The position numbers and the translations under genes are program-made. This document shows positions 40,670 to 49,453 of a stretch of DNA of 64,000 nucleotides, piece after piece. Numbering within the stretch: the first letter of the stretch is position 1; every line of letters starts with the position of its first letter. This DNA comes from Peribacillus butanolivorans (GTDB lineage: Bacteria > Bacillota > Bacilli > Bacillales > DSM-1321): positions 163,778-227,777 of the forward strand of contig NZ_LGYA01000005.1 in NCBI RefSeq assembly GCF_001273755.1. The letters are read 5' to 3'. Below the pieces are notes generated by a model. That model saw only the letters and a program-made list of their open reading frames with translations, was not told the origin of the DNA and ran no database searches.

Positions 40670-40699
40670 TTGACGTCGATTATTCACCTATACTATAAT
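40670..40699 (+). promoter_or_regulatory. Sigma-A promoter for prfA
   Basis: TTGACG, 18 nt, TATAAT (40694-40699), about 108 nt before prfA. Confidence 0.7.
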
Positions 40700-40806
40700 T
40701 AAGCTAGAAGTGAACTCGGTTAGGGCACTTATTTATAGTTAAAAAGGATGGATTACTTCCAACTCGTTTCATGTAGATGTTTTGGAAAATTTATGAGGTG
40801 AATAAT

Positions 40807-41877
40807 TTGTTTGATCGACTGCAGGCAGTAGAAGATAGATATGAAAGATTGAATGAACTATTGAGTGACCCTGAAATCATTAATGATTCAAAGAAGCTAA
40901 GGGAATATTCTAAGGAGCAATCCAGTATTCAGGAGACGGCTTCAACGTATAAAGAGTATAAAGCAGTTCGTGAGCAACTCCAGGAAGCCAAGGCGATGCT
41001 TGAAGACAAACTTGATGCGGATATGCGTGAAATGGTTAAAGAAGAGATTAATGAACTTGAAGAGACCATACAAGGTCTTGAAGATAAGCTGAAAATATTG
41101 CTTATTCCAAAAGACCCTAACGATGATAAAAACGTAATCATGGAGATCCGCGGAGCGGCAGGCGGAGATGAAGCGGCCTTATTTGCAGGTAGTCTATACC
41201 GTATGTACAGCCGTTTTGCTGAGGTGCAAGGCTGGAGAACTGAAGTTATTGAATCAAGTCCTACAGGGCTTGGTGGTTATAAGGAAATCATTTTCATGAT
41301 TAATGGTAACGGTGCATATTCAAAGTTGAAATTCGAAAATGGAGCCCATCGCGTGCAGCGTGTACCTGAAACTGAATCAGGTGGACGGATTCATACGTCC
41401 ACGGCTACGGTTGCCGTTTTACCGGAAGCTGAGGAAGTGGAAGTTGAAATCCATGATAAGGATGTTCGTGTAGATACCTTTGCGTCGAGTGGACCAGGAG
41501 GACAGAGTGTTAACACCACAATGTCAGCGGTGCGATTGACGCATATTCCAACAAATACCGTTGTATCTTGTCAGGATGAAAAATCACAAATCAAGAACAA
41601 AGAAAAAGCAATGAAAGTTTTGCGTGCCCGTGTGTATGACAAAATTCATCGTGAAGTACAGGCGGAATATGACCAAAACAGGAAGCTTGCCGTTGGAACG
41701 GGTGATCGTTCAGAACGGATTCGTACGTATAACTTCCCGCAAAACCGTGTTACCGACCATCGTATCGGCTTAACGATTCAAAAGCTGGATCAAATTATGG
41801 AAGGTAAGCTGGATGATGTCGTGGATGCATTAATCATGGAAGATCAATCTTCAAGACTGGAAAATGCAGATGAATAA
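40807..41877 (+). CDS. prfA: Peptide chain release factor 1
   Basis: A 356-residue class I release factor reading UAA and UAG. The codon-recognition PxT motif ([13 protein letters not shown]) and the GGQ motif ([12 protein letters not shown]), whose Gln is methylated by PrmC, are intact. The TTG at 40807 is chosen: GAGGTG lies 6 nt before it, the product begins [13 protein letters not shown] and has exactly the B. subtilis length. An ATG at 40777 precedes the ribosome site. Confidence 0.96.
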   Translation: MFDRLQAVEDRYERLNELLSDPEIINDSKKLREYSKEQSSIQETASTYKEYKAVREQLQEAKAMLEDKLDADMREMVKEEINELEETIQGLEDKLKILLIPKDPNDDKNVIMEIRGAAGGDEAALFAGSLYRMYSRFAEVQGWRTEVIESSPTGLGGYKEIIFMINGNGAYSKLKFENGAHRVQRVPETESGGRIHTSTATVAVLPEAEEVEVEIHDKDVRVDTFASSGPGGQSVNTTMSAVRLTHIPTNTVVSCQDEKSQIKNKEKAMKVLRARVYDKIHREVQAEYDQNRKLAVGTGDRSERIRTYNFPQNRVTDHRIGLTIQKLDQIMEGKLDDVVDALIMEDQSSRLENADE

Positions 41878-42739
41878 TTCTGTAATGAAAGTATTCGAAG
41901 TCCTTAAATGGGCTTCTTCTTTTTTAAAGGAAAATGATCGGGATGCTAATGCAGGAGAAATTTTGTTGCAGCATTATTTAAAGCAAACTCGCTCCCAGCT
42001 ATTAGCCAATCTCCATTATGAACTCAATAAAGAGGAGTTAGAACAATTTAAGTCCGCTGTTGAGCTACATGTTGATGGGACCCCTGTTCAATATATTACA
42101 GGCAGTGAAGAATTTTATGGACGGACCTTCCTTGTTAATGAAGAAGTGTTGATTCCAAGACCTGAAACAGAAGAATTAATTTATTATACACTTCGCAAGC
42201 TCCCTAACATTTTTACGAAGGGACAGAAGCTCAGCTTAGCGGATATTGGGACGGGCAGCGGTGCGATTGCAATTACGATGAAGCTTGAAGAAACAGACTT
42301 GCTGGTGACAGCCACGGATATAGCAGATCCATCACTTGAGGTAGCGAGAAAGAATGCCAAGTTACTTGGAGCTGAGGTACAGTTTGTGCAAGGCGATCTG
42401 CTGCAGCCGTTCATTAAGCAGAACAATCAGGTGGACATCCTTTTATCGAATCCTCCTTATATACCAAATGATGATCAAAAATCCATGTCAGTGGTCGTAA
42501 CTGATCATGAACCACATCGTGCGTTATTCGCTGGTGTCGATGGCTTAGACTTTTATCGCCGCTTTATGGAACAATTGCCACTGGTTATGAATGTACCGGG
42601 ACTGATTGGCTTTGAGGTAGGCACTGGACAGGGTCAGGCAGTTGCTGGTCTCTTAAAGCGGACATTTCCTGCGGCAGAAGTGTCCATTGAAAATGACATT
42701 AACAAAAAGGATCGAATGGTCTTTGCTGTATTAAAATGA
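41864..42739 (+). CDS. prmC: Release factor glutamine methyltransferase PrmC
   Basis: A 291-residue SAM-dependent enzyme methylating the GGQ glutamine of release factors. SAM-binding [11 protein letters not shown] and catalytic SNPPYIP are present. The start is uncertain: ATG 41864, 41870 or 41885, all overlapping or abutting the end of prfA, so the genes are coupled. A terminator follows. Confidence 0.93.
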   Translation: MQMNNSVMKVFEVLKWASSFLKENDRDANAGEILLQHYLKQTRSQLLANLHYELNKEELEQFKSAVELHVDGTPVQYITGSEEFYGRTFLVNEEVLIPRPETEELIYYTLRKLPNIFTKGQKLSLADIGTGSGAIAITMKLEETDLLVTATDIADPSLEVARKNAKLLGAEVQFVQGDLLQPFIKQNNQVDILLSNPPYIPNDDQKSMSVVVTDHEPHRALFAGVDGLDFYRRFMEQLPLVMNVPGLIGFEVGTGQGQAVAGLLKRTFPAAEVSIENDINKKDRMVFAVLK

Positions 42740-42741
42740 TT

Positions 42742-42768
42742 CGTCTCATATGTGAGACGGATTTTTTT
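42742..42768 (+). terminator. Terminator after prmC
   Basis: CGTCTCA / TGAGACG with loop TATG, then a run of T. Confidence 0.88.
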
Positions 42769-42846
42769 GTTTGGAATGTAACGTGCTTCACCCAATATAC
42801 CTTTTAGAATCTATATTTTTAGTTATCCTCTTTTTTACTTTTACTA

Positions 42847-42876
42847 GTTTAAGATAACGGAAAATTGGCGAAACTA
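42847..42876 (+). promoter_or_regulatory. Sigma-F promoter for spoIIR
   Basis: GTTTA, 15 nt, GGCGAAACTA match the forespore sigma-F consensus GYWTA-N15-GGNRANANTW at every position. spoIIR is a known sigma-F target in B. subtilis. Confidence 0.8.
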
Positions 42877-42899
42877 ATTTGTGTGAGGGGGCGAGGGCG

Positions 42900-43730
42900 A
42901 TGAAAACTAAACATTTAGCCATTATCTATCTATTAATCTTAACAATAGGAACAATTGTAAGTATATATATGCCTAAATCGGAGGCGGTCAGTGCGGAAGA
43001 AACTATGGTGATTCCAGATGAAGCGATTCGTCTGCGAATACTTGCTAATAGTGATACAGAAGAGGATCAAGCTGTTAAGCGCCTGATTAGAGATAAAGTA
43101 AATGAAGATATTACGAAGTGGGTTCAGGAGCTTACCTCTTTGGATGAGGCGAGGGAAGTGATTACTTCGCATTTACCAGATATCCAAGCAACAGCGGAGG
43201 CAGTAGTAAGGGAAAATGGTTTGGAACAGACAGTCAACGTCGATTTTGGACAGGCGGAATTCCCGACAAAGCTTTACGGTCAGTATTTATATCCTGCAGG
43301 TGATTATGAAGCGGTGATTATCACACTTGGTGAAGGGGAAGGGGCTAATTGGTGGTGTGTGTTATTTCCTCCATTATGTTTCCTGGATTTTTCAAATGGG
43401 ACAGCTGTAAGCCAAAGTCCAATTGTCGAGGATGAAGATGAAGAATCAGTGACTTCAAAAGGGAAGGCATATGCTGCAACGAATGAAGAGAAAGTTGTGC
43501 CAGAGGAAAAAGTTAAAGAAGAAGTTATAGAGGAAAGTGTAAAAGTGGAAGCGCCGGAAGAAAAGGTTAAGGAAGAAGTGACACCGAAAGGCATCGAAGA
43601 GAACGTTGAAGATACAAGCGATAATTTGACGGCATCTACTGACCGAGGTCAACAATTATATGAAGGGGAAAAGGAGCCCGAGGTGGAAGTGAAGTCCTTA
43701 TTTGCAGAAATTTTCAATGAGATTTTTTAA
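42900..43730 (+). CDS. spoIIR: Stage II sporulation protein R
   Basis: A 276-residue forespore-secreted signal that triggers SpoIIGA to cleave pro-sigma-E in the mother cell. The N-terminal signal/anchor covers about residues 5-23, followed by the conserved IPDEAIRLRILANSD, VNVDFGQAEFP and NWWCVLFPPLCFLD motifs. The C-terminal third, from about residue 185, is a Lys/Glu/Val-rich low-complexity tail with repeats such as EEKVKEEV, making it longer than B. subtilis SpoIIR. ATG 42900 behind GAGGGGG; the upstream GTG is not needed. Confidence 0.93.
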   Translation: MKTKHLAIIYLLILTIGTIVSIYMPKSEAVSAEETMVIPDEAIRLRILANSDTEEDQAVKRLIRDKVNEDITKWVQELTSLDEAREVITSHLPDIQATAEAVVRENGLEQTVNVDFGQAEFPTKLYGQYLYPAGDYEAVIITLGEGEGANWWCVLFPPLCFLDFSNGTAVSQSPIVEDEDEESVTSKGKAYAATNEEKVVPEEKVKEEVIEESVKVEAPEEKVKEEVTPKGIEENVEDTSDNLTASTDRGQQLYEGEKEPEVEVKSLFAEIFNEIF

Positions 43731-43733
43731 AGT

Positions 43734-43758
43734 GAGGGCATCTGCCCTCGTTTTTTTT
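43734..43758 (+). terminator. Terminator after spoIIR
   Basis: GAGGGCA / TGCCCTC with a 2-nt loop, G, then eight T. Confidence 0.88.
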
Positions 43759-43782
43759 ACGATTAGATAAATGTAATAATAC

Positions 43783-44083
43783 ATATCCACAGAGTTATTA
43801 ACAAAATATCGAAAAAGTCTGTCAATAATCCATAATATCCACAAAGTTATCCACCGTTTCGTTACAATTATCCACAATTTGTGGATAACACTTGAATTAT
43901 GTGTATACTTCTTTTATACTTTCAAAGTATATTTTAAGAAATAATAGTACGATAAGACTGAAATATCGTTCATATAAAAGCAATTATATAAAATAAGTAA
44001 TGTTAAAAGGTGAAGGTGTTTACGATGAAAACGAAAGTTTGGTTAGTGGATAAAAATGTGGATAATTTACAAAGTTATCCCCA
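43783..44083. promoter_or_regulatory. DnaA-box cluster at the start of ywlC
   Basis: Perfect boxes TTATCCACA: 43868-43876 (+), 43880-43888 (-) and 44057-44065 (-); the first two form a palindrome. One-mismatch boxes: 43783-43791, 43835-43843, 43847-43855, 44045-44053 (-) and 44075-44083. That is eight in 300 bp, spanning the promoter and first codons. In B. subtilis the ywlC upstream region is, as I recall, one of the few chromosomal DnaA-binding clusters outside oriC. Confidence 0.85.
43892..43920 (+). promoter_or_regulatory. Sigma-A promoter for ywlC, flanked by DnaA boxes
   Basis: TTGAAT, 17 nt, TATACT (43915-43920). The paired perfect DnaA boxes end 4 nt before the -35. Confidence 0.65.
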
Positions 44084-45074
44084 AATTACACAATCAGCTG
44101 AATTATTAAAGGCTGATCAAGTGGTTGCTTTTCCAACGGAGACCGTATATGGGCTGGGAGCTAATGCTAAAAGTGACGAGGCTGTCAAAAAAGTGTTTGA
44201 AGCGAAGGGGCGTCCGAGTGATAATCCTTTAATTGTTCATATAGCTACTGAAGAACAGTTGAAAGATATTGTTGAAGAGATTCCGGTACAGGCAAGGAAA
44301 CTTATAGCGGAATTTTGGCCGGGTCCTTTAACATTGATTATGAAACGGAAACCAGGGCAGCTATCAAACCTAGTGACGGCGGGTCTAGACACAGTCGCGG
44401 TCAGGATGCCAGATCATCAGGTTGCCCTAGGTCTTATTCAAGCGAGTAATCTGCCTATTGCTGCTCCAAGTGCAAATACCTCTGGCAAACCAAGCCCCAC
44501 ATCAGCTAAACATGTTGTGGATGATTTAATGGGCCGGATTGCGGGCATTGTCGATGGTGGGACCACAGGTGTAGGTGTTGAATCTACCGTGCTTGATTGC
44601 ACGGAGGAAGTGCCTGTTATTTTAAGACCGGGTGGCGTGACAGTTGAACAACTGGAAGCAGTCATTGGAACAGTTAGACAAGACGCTGCCTTGAAACATA
44701 AGGACGCAGCACCAAAAGCTCCGGGTATGAAATATACCCACTATGCACCGAAAGCCCCTCTTTTTTTAGTAAAGGGTAATCAAGCTTTCCTTCAGAAGCT
44801 TGTGGATGAAAAAAGAGGTGATGGGTTAAAAGTCGGTGTGATAACACCTACTGAACATCAACGAGAATATAAGGCGGATTATATTGTTGCTCCTGGATCA
44901 TTAGCGGATTTACATACAGTTGCAGCAGGGCTATATGATGCTTTACGACAATTTGATGTACTTGATGTCGATATCATTTTTAGCGAAATGTTTCCTGAGT
45001 CTGGTATAGGGGTTGCGGTTATGAACCGGCTCGAGAAGGCTGCAGGTCATCAAATCATAGAAGAACATGCGTAA
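44025..45074 (+). CDS. ywlC: Threonylcarbamoyl-AMP synthase, Sua5 type (YwlC)
   Basis: A 349-residue two-domain enzyme making threonylcarbamoyl-AMP from Thr, bicarbonate and ATP for the t6A37 modification of ANN-decoding tRNAs. The YrdC domain (AFPTETVYGLGANA, KGRPSDNPLIVH, PSANTSGKPSPTS) covers about residues 20-200. A linker and the Sua5 C-terminal domain follow, with APGMKYTHYAPKAPL. Start ATG 44025; GGTG is about 6 nt upstream and the GTG at 44010 lies within the ribosome site. Confidence 0.94.
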   Translation: MKTKVWLVDKNVDNLQSYPQITQSAELLKADQVVAFPTETVYGLGANAKSDEAVKKVFEAKGRPSDNPLIVHIATEEQLKDIVEEIPVQARKLIAEFWPGPLTLIMKRKPGQLSNLVTAGLDTVAVRMPDHQVALGLIQASNLPIAAPSANTSGKPSPTSAKHVVDDLMGRIAGIVDGGTTGVGVESTVLDCTEEVPVILRPGGVTVEQLEAVIGTVRQDAALKHKDAAPKAPGMKYTHYAPKAPLFLVKGNQAFLQKLVDEKRGDGLKVGVITPTEHQREYKADYIVAPGSLADLHTVAAGLYDALRQFDVLDVDIIFSEMFPESGIGVAVMNRLEKAAGHQIIEEHA

Positions 45075-45103
45075 TAAGGACTGATTTATTCTTCTATTTC
45101 TTT

Positions 45104-45137
45104 TCGGACATGCATAACATGTAGTAGGTACGTCCGA
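45104..45137 (+). other. Hairpin next to the mntP ribosome site
   Basis: TCGGAC (45104-45109) pairs with GTCCGA (45132-45137), with CATG repeats inside the loop. GGGAGG follows immediately, so folding could affect translation start. Confidence 0.4.
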
Positions 45138-45149
45138 GGGAGGTATGGA

Positions 45150-45716
45150 ATGAATACATTCGCTGGAGAAATCATCACCTTATTGCTAATGGCTTTTGCG
45201 TTGGGAATGGATGCCTTTTCTGTCGGCCTTGGAATGGGGATGTTTAAGCTAAGGTTAAGGCAAATCCTTTTTATAGGGCTAACTGTAGGCTTTTTTCATA
45301 TTTGGATGCCCTTGCTAGGTATGGGGGCAGGTCGTTTCATTTCTGATAAATTCGGAACATTTGCTACATACGCTGGCGGTCTATTGCTGTTAATTTTGGG
45401 CATCCAGATGTTTATTCCCGGTAAAAGGGGAGAAGCTGGAAATAGAGATAATAAGATGCTCGCTCCTATCGGAAAAGGTCTGTTTATTTTTGCTCTAGGG
45501 GTAAGCCTGGATAGTTTTTCGGTAGGGTTAACGCTGGGGATTTATGGAGCTAAAACGATTTTGACCATTCTCTGTTTTGGAATGGCTGCCACTTTTTTAA
45601 CGTGGGCAGGACTTTTACTGGGGAGAAAGATGCAGGGGTTACTGGGAGTTTACAGTGAGATCCTTGGTGGTAGTATTCTGTGTGCGTTTGGTCTAAAACT
45701 ATTATTCTCCTTTTGA
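45150..45716 (+). CDS. mntP: Manganese efflux pump MntP (DUF204)
   Basis: A 188-residue membrane protein with six predicted helices in two inverted halves. Each half carries the Asp-containing motif ([12 protein letters not shown] and [12 protein letters not shown]) of the MntP manganese exporters. ATG behind GAGGGAGG. It corresponds to B. subtilis ywlD by position. No yybP-ykoY manganese riboswitch was seen upstream. Confidence 0.9.
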   Translation: MNTFAGEIITLLLMAFALGMDAFSVGLGMGMFKLRLRQILFIGLTVGFFHIWMPLLGMGAGRFISDKFGTFATYAGGLLLLILGIQMFIPGKRGEAGNRDNKMLAPIGKGLFIFALGVSLDSFSVGLTLGIYGAKTILTILCFGMAATFLTWAGLLLGRKMQGLLGVYSEILGGSILCAFGLKLLFSF

Positions 45717-45746
45717 TGCACCTAATTTCATATCTGTCCTTCCTCA

Positions 45747-45780
45747 ACTGTTCCGAATTACCGGGGCGGTTTTTATTTTT
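45747..45780 (+). terminator. Terminator after mntP
   Basis: A 9-bp stem with G-U pairs (ACTGTTCCG / CGGGGCGGT), then TTTTATTTTT. Confidence 0.65.
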
Positions 45781-45975
45781 CTCTTTTAAACATTTCACTG
45801 TGGAAAAAGGGGAAGAAAGATGGTTTTATCTTATAGGATAAAGGGTTTACGAAATAGACTTAATTTTTTTGGTTGAAGTGAATTTATTATGATATTTTAA
45901 TAATAAGAGTGCTTTTATTTTGACTATTAAAAATGGGGCAATAGCTTATAATGGATAAAAAAGGAGGACGTTAAA

Positions 45976-46419
45976 ATGATCCGAGTATTATTTGTATGTA
46001 CCGGTAACACGTGCAGAAGCCCCATGGCAGAAGCAATTTTAAAAAACAAGAATATTAAAGGTATCGAAGTGAGATCTGCTGGCGTATATGCTTCGGCTGG
46101 CCAAGACGCTTCAATGCATGCTAAAAGTGTATTAGTTGAAAATAACATATCACATAATCATTCCTCAACACCTTTATCTGAGAAGGAAATAGATTGGGCT
46201 ACTCATATTTTTACCATGACGGAAGGGCATAAAACGGCCATTATGAGTACATTCCCCCATATAATTGATAAAACTTTTACTTTAAAAGAATTTGTTAATG
46301 ACGATAAACATGATAGAGACATAATAGATCCGTTTGGTGGCCCGGAAGACCTTTATCGGGAAACGTTCAGGGAGCTTCAAGATCTAATAGAAGAATTAGT
46401 AAAAAGTCTGGAAAAGTAA
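45976..46419 (+). CDS. ywlE: Protein-arginine phosphatase YwlE
   Basis: A 147-residue low-molecular-weight phosphatase. The P-loop CTGNTCRS (Cys9) has Thr in the position that gives YwlE preference for phosphoarginine over phosphotyrosine; the general acid Asp is in DPFGGP. It reverses McsB phosphorylation and so counters McsB/ClpCP protein quality control. ATG behind AAGGAGG. A TATAAT at 45947-45952 lies upstream. Confidence 0.92.
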   Translation: MIRVLFVCTGNTCRSPMAEAILKNKNIKGIEVRSAGVYASAGQDASMHAKSVLVENNISHNHSSTPLSEKEIDWATHIFTMTEGHKTAIMSTFPHIIDKTFTLKEFVNDDKHDRDIIDPFGGPEDLYRETFRELQDLIEELVKSLEK

Positions 46420-46442
46420 ACAAGTCTACAGGGGGAAAAAGA

Positions 46443-47732
46443 ATGGCGGAAAGAACTCAATATAAGTTTGGGTTACGAAAAAAATTAGTTATCTTTATCA
46501 CAGTCCTTGCTTTAATCACTTATTCAACCTCGGCATTTTTTATTTTCGTGATCCATCCAATGTTTTTTGAAAACACGAGTTCGATAAGTTTTAGTGTTGG
46601 GACACTGCTATTAGGCATATTGTGGTCTGGAATTCTTGCGTTTTTTGCAGCCAGTCTTATTACTAAACCCCTGCAAAGACTAGAAAAAGTGGCGTTAAGT
46701 ACGGCCCAGGGAAGTATTAACGAAGAAGTAGTTTTATCAAAGACGGATGATGAGATTCGATCATTAGGTACAGCTTTTAACCATATGCTTTTTAACCTGC
46801 GGGAAATGGTGCAAAGTATTGAAGAAAATTTCCAAGAGACCAATAACAAGGTCATCCATATTTCTCAAGAATCCTCAAAAGCATCGGAACAGGCAGAAAA
46901 CATGGCAAGAACCATTGAGGAAATATCCAAAGGTGCTGATACCTCGGCTGTTTCCATCATGAATACGGCTGAATCTATTGATGATGTCATCATGATTGCC
47001 CAACAGGTTCAAAATAAAGCGAAGGCATCTGTTGTTATATCCAGTGAAATGGCTTCAGAGCTTTCTCAGAGTAAAGAAGTAGTTAATTCCTTAGTTTTCG
47101 GCATTAAACAATTGGCTGAAGAAAACCAACAGTCCCTAAAAACAGTCAAGCGTTTAGAGGAAAATGCGAAAAAGGTAGAACAAATCATTGAGCTTGTCGG
47201 CGATATTGCAGCACAAACGAACTTGCTTGCATTGAATGCCTCCATTGAAGCGGCACGAGCAGGAGAACATGGGAAAGGGTTTGCTGTTGTGGCGGAAGAA
47301 GTCCGTCTGTTAGCTGATGAGAGCGCTAAAGCTGTTCAAGGCATTTCAAGTTTGATTCAAAATATTCAGGTTGAGGTACAGGCTGTTGTTAAACAAATTG
47401 GCGAACAGGTCGTCTTGGCGAATAAAGAAGCCCAAAAAGGTACTAATACGGATATAGCGATAGAAGGAATGACCAAAACAGTACATAATGTTGTCGCTGC
47501 GGTAAAAGATATTACTGAGCTTGTTGATCGTCAAATGGAAAGTGTTGAAGAAACATCAAGGCAGTCTCAAGAAGTGGCTGCTATTGCAGAAGAAACATCT
47601 GCTGGAGCGGAAGAAGTAACGGCTACGACTCATGAACAAGCGAAGGTTATGGAAAACGTAAAAAATTTGGCTATGGAGCTTAAAGAGCAAGCAGAAAAAT
47701 TGAAACAGACCATTACACGCTTTCATACTTAA
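46443..47732 (+). CDS. Methyl-accepting chemotaxis protein with minimal outer domain
   Basis: A 429-residue transducer. Two membrane helices (about residues 16-36 and 46-70) are separated by only about ten exposed residues. A HAMP segment ([18 protein letters not shown]) follows, then a long coiled-coil signalling domain with the hairpin tip [35 protein letters not shown]. With almost no sensor domain it must sense inside the cell, in the membrane, or through a partner. It lies between ywlE and rpiB, where B. subtilis has no such gene. ATG behind CAGGGGG. Confidence 0.92.
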   Translation: MAERTQYKFGLRKKLVIFITVLALITYSTSAFFIFVIHPMFFENTSSISFSVGTLLLGILWSGILAFFAASLITKPLQRLEKVALSTAQGSINEEVVLSKTDDEIRSLGTAFNHMLFNLREMVQSIEENFQETNNKVIHISQESSKASEQAENMARTIEEISKGADTSAVSIMNTAESIDDVIMIAQQVQNKAKASVVISSEMASELSQSKEVVNSLVFGIKQLAEENQQSLKTVKRLEENAKKVEQIIELVGDIAAQTNLLALNASIEAARAGEHGKGFAVVAEEVRLLADESAKAVQGISSLIQNIQVEVQAVVKQIGEQVVLANKEAQKGTNTDIAIEGMTKTVHNVVAAVKDITELVDRQMESVEETSRQSQEVAAIAEETSAGAEEVTATTHEQAKVMENVKNLAMELKEQAEKLKQTITRFHT

Positions 47733-47743
47733 TATCATTTTTA

Positions 47744-47770
47744 CAGGAAACCAGTGTAGGTTTCCTGTTT
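47744..47770 (+). terminator. Terminator after the chemoreceptor gene
   Basis: CAGGAAACC / GGTTTCCTG with a 6-nt loop, then TTTCTAT. Confidence 0.7.
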
Positions 47771-47861
47771 CTATATGGGCGGAAACCTATAGCTTCACTT
47801 TATCTTTTCACAATTTTGTGACACAATAAAATCAAATAAAAACAGCTAGAGGAGGATTTTG

Positions 47862-48308
47862 ATGAAAGTTGCAATTGCATCGGATCATGGTGGTATTCAA
47901 ATCCGTGAAGAAATAAAGAATTTAATGAATGAGTTAAATATTCCATTTGAGGATTTTGGATGTGAATGTAGTACATCCGTGGATTATCCGGATTATGCTT
48001 TGCCAGTTGCCGAAAAAGTAGCGCAGGGTGAGTTTGATCGTGGAATACTAATATGCGGTACAGGTATTGGAATGAGCATTGCAGCGAATAAGGTTAAAGG
48101 GATACGTTGTGCATTAGTTCATGATGTGTATAGTGCGAAATTGACTCGTCAGCATAATGACAGCAATATGTTGGCAATGGGGGAACGTGTAATTGGTCCT
48201 GGGCTTGCCAGGGAAATTGCCCAAACATGGTTGACATCAGAATTTGAAGGCGGCCGTCATGAAAACAGGATTGGTAAGATAGCGGAGTATGAAGGAAAAC
48301 ACTCCTAA
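47862..48308 (+). CDS. rpiB: Ribose-5-phosphate isomerase B
   Basis: A 148-residue isomerase between ribose 5-phosphate and ribulose 5-phosphate. The RpiB motifs ASDHGG, SVDYPDYA and the catalytic-Cys segment LICGTGIGMSIAANK are present. ATG 47862 behind GAGGAGG. It corresponds to B. subtilis YwlF. Confidence 0.94.
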   Translation: MKVAIASDHGGIQIREEIKNLMNELNIPFEDFGCECSTSVDYPDYALPVAEKVAQGEFDRGILICGTGIGMSIAANKVKGIRCALVHDVYSAKLTRQHNDSNMLAMGERVIGPGLAREIAQTWLTSEFEGGRHENRIGKIAEYEGKHS

Positions 48309-48449
48309 TTTAAATCACTAGAATGCCCTTCTTAAGCGATAAGCTGTGCAGGTAAGAAGTGAAGATTTAGAACAAGGACAAGAGGTCTTCTCTTCATCTA
48401 AGGTCTAACCAATCAGTAAGTTTTCTTTAAATGAAAGGATGCGTATTTC

Positions 48450-49043
48450 ATGACAAATGATACTACATTTTCAGATGAGCTTGAGATATGGAAAAATCAG
48501 TTTCGAATACTGTTACAAGAGTTTCAAGAAGAGGCAGCTCTAAAAGAAAAACAGCTATTGGTAATTGGCTGCAGTACAAGTGAAGTGATTGGAAAACGAA
48601 TCGGCACAGACGGAACAATTGATGTTGCGGGAATGATCTTTGCTGTAATGGAGGATTTCCAAAGAAAAACGGGAATTCAGGTTGCTTATCAATGTTGTGA
48701 ACACTTAAATAGGGCTCTCGTTTTACCAAGAGAGGCCGCAGTTCGAAGAGATTATGAAGAAGTGTCAGTTGTCCCTGTAAGAACGGCAGGAGGGTCGATG
48801 GCAACCTATGCCTATCAACAATGGAAAGATGCTATCGTCGTTGAGCATATCAAGGCAGAAGCGGGGATAGACATCGGTGATACTTTCATCGGTATGCATT
48901 TAAAACATGTGGCTGTCCCTGTTCGAGTCTCCATTAAAGAAATTGGTCATGCACATGTGACTATGGCTAAAACCCGCCCAAAACTAATTGGCGGAGAGCG
49001 GGCTGTATATCAGGATACTTCAGTAAACAAGAGTTGTACTTAA
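48450..49043 (+). CDS. ywlG: YwlG family protein (DUF436/TIGR01440)
   Basis: A 197-residue cytosolic protein of a conserved Firmicutes family of unknown function, always near rpiB and glyA. It has the [13 protein letters not shown] motif and CCEHLNRAL, both typical of the family. ATG behind AAAGGATG. Possible active-site role of the Cys-Cys-Glu-His motif is conjecture. Confidence 0.88.
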   Translation: MTNDTTFSDELEIWKNQFRILLQEFQEEAALKEKQLLVIGCSTSEVIGKRIGTDGTIDVAGMIFAVMEDFQRKTGIQVAYQCCEHLNRALVLPREAAVRRDYEEVSVVPVRTAGGSMATYAYQQWKDAIVVEHIKAEAGIDIGDTFIGMHLKHVAVPVRVSIKEIGHAHVTMAKTRPKLIGGERAVYQDTSVNKSCT

Positions 49044-49055
49044 TAGAAAATTAGG

Positions 49056-49086
49056 CAGCGTTTCTCAGATGAGGGATGCTGTTTTT
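49056..49086 (+). terminator. Terminator after ywlG
   Basis: An 11-bp stem with G-U pairs (CAGCGTTTCTC / GAGGGATGCTG), then TTTTT. Confidence 0.7.
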
Positions 49087-49262
49087 GTATGGAGACTATT
49101 AAATAAAAGAAAAATGTAAAGAACAAGAAGAATCTTTAACGATTTTTTTGTATAGTACCAATAGAATGGTTAGTGAAGAAAAAATGGTATACCCCCTCAT
49201 CGGAAAGCTTTTTTACTAATAAAATTCAGGTAGGAAGAGCTATTTACCTTAAATAAGATGTG

Positions 49263-49343
49263 AAATGCGAACGTTTTTAAATGAAAAAACAATGAACGTT
49301 CGATAAAAATAGACTATCACTTCTAAAATAGACATGTTAAAAT
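49263..49343 (+). promoter_or_regulatory. PurR PurBox-like pair and glyA promoter
   Basis: AAATGCGAACGTT (49263-49275) and, inverted, a second CGAAC core at 49298-49302 (TTTATCGAACGTT on minus) lie 25 nt apart core to core, the layout of PurR-box pairs. Downstream is an extended -10, TGT-TAAAAT (49338-49343). glyA is a known PurR target in B. subtilis. Nothing else was recognised in 49087-49453. Confidence 0.5.
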
Positions 49344-49453
49344 GGAGTAGAATTTTCAAATAATTATCGATAAGGCTTTTTCATGTCTTTTTGAAGTCAT
49401 GTTGTAAATAATGTAAAAAGCGAATAACGCACAATTTGAGGAGGAATTACGGA

